Source: an uncultured Eubacteriales bacterium (lineage in GTDB: Bacteria; Bacillota; Clostridia; Oscillospirales; UMGS1783). Taken from it: a stretch of 6,124 nucleotides of DNA. Positions 6,120 through 6,124 of this stretch are shown here, piece after piece. The first letter of the stretch is position 1. Every line of letters starts with the position of its first letter. Under the pieces are notes generated by a model that worked only from the letters and a program-made list of their open reading frames with translations, was not told the DNA's origin and searched no databases. The position numbers were made by a program, and so were the translations under genes. Where the stretch lies: the NCBI GenBank assembly GCA_905209135.1, contig CAJLRT010000073.1, forward strand, positions 1-6,124, in the 5' to 3' direction.

Positions 6120-6124
6120 ACCAA

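Noticed and set aside
1..6124. CRISPR array, tRNA, rRNA, insertion sequence or integrase
   Set aside because: No regularly spaced repeats, no tRNA-like cloverleaf, and no transposase or recombinase motif were seen on either strand.

Overview
The window looks like a chromosomal segment of a spore-forming Clostridia-class Firmicute with a GC-rich genome. The evidence is a spoIIE gene, strong AGGAGG-type ribosome binding sites, consensus sigma-A promoter elements, rho-independent terminators, and a sortase-anchored surface protein of a kind common in gut Oscillospiraceae-like bacteria. The taxonomic placement is inference; nothing in the window fixes a genus.

Left part (1-1640, + strand): the 3' two-thirds of spoIIE, the membrane-bound PP2C-type phosphatase that activates sigma-F in the forespore. 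It enters from the left edge and is closed by a strong terminator. Middle part (1641-4160, + strand): an AT-rich intergenic stretch with a near-perfect sigma-A promoter (TTGACT-17-TATAAT), then a two-gene serine biosynthesis operon. serC (phosphoserine aminotransferase) is followed after 19 nt by serA (3-phosphoglycerate dehydrogenase, short form with a C-terminal ACT domain). Together they convert 3-phosphoglycerate to phosphoserine; the phosphatase that completes the pathway is not in the window. The ACT domain keeps the His/Asn positions that bind L-serine in E. coli SerA, so feedback inhibition is likely.

Right part (4161-6124, - strand): a convergent gene for a 549-residue secreted, cell-wall-anchored protein. 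It has a signal peptide, a probable right-handed beta-helix, two copies of a His/Cys-rich repeat, a VPQTG sorting motif, a membrane segment and a basic tail. Its base composition is clearly more AT-rich than the genes to the left. The convergent junction holds one hairpin terminator facing each way.

The most unusual part is the roughly 180-nt leader of the surface-protein gene (5925-6119, read on the - strand). It contains an extended -10 promoter, a TTTGCAA/TTGCAAA inverted repeat, a nine-codon upstream reading frame (MDRERDAPV) with an ideal Shine-Dalgarno sequence, and a stable hairpin that starts at the base after that frame's stop codon. The real gene's own Shine-Dalgarno and GTG start follow. 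This looks like a translation-coupled or attenuation-type regulatory leader that I cannot match to a named family.
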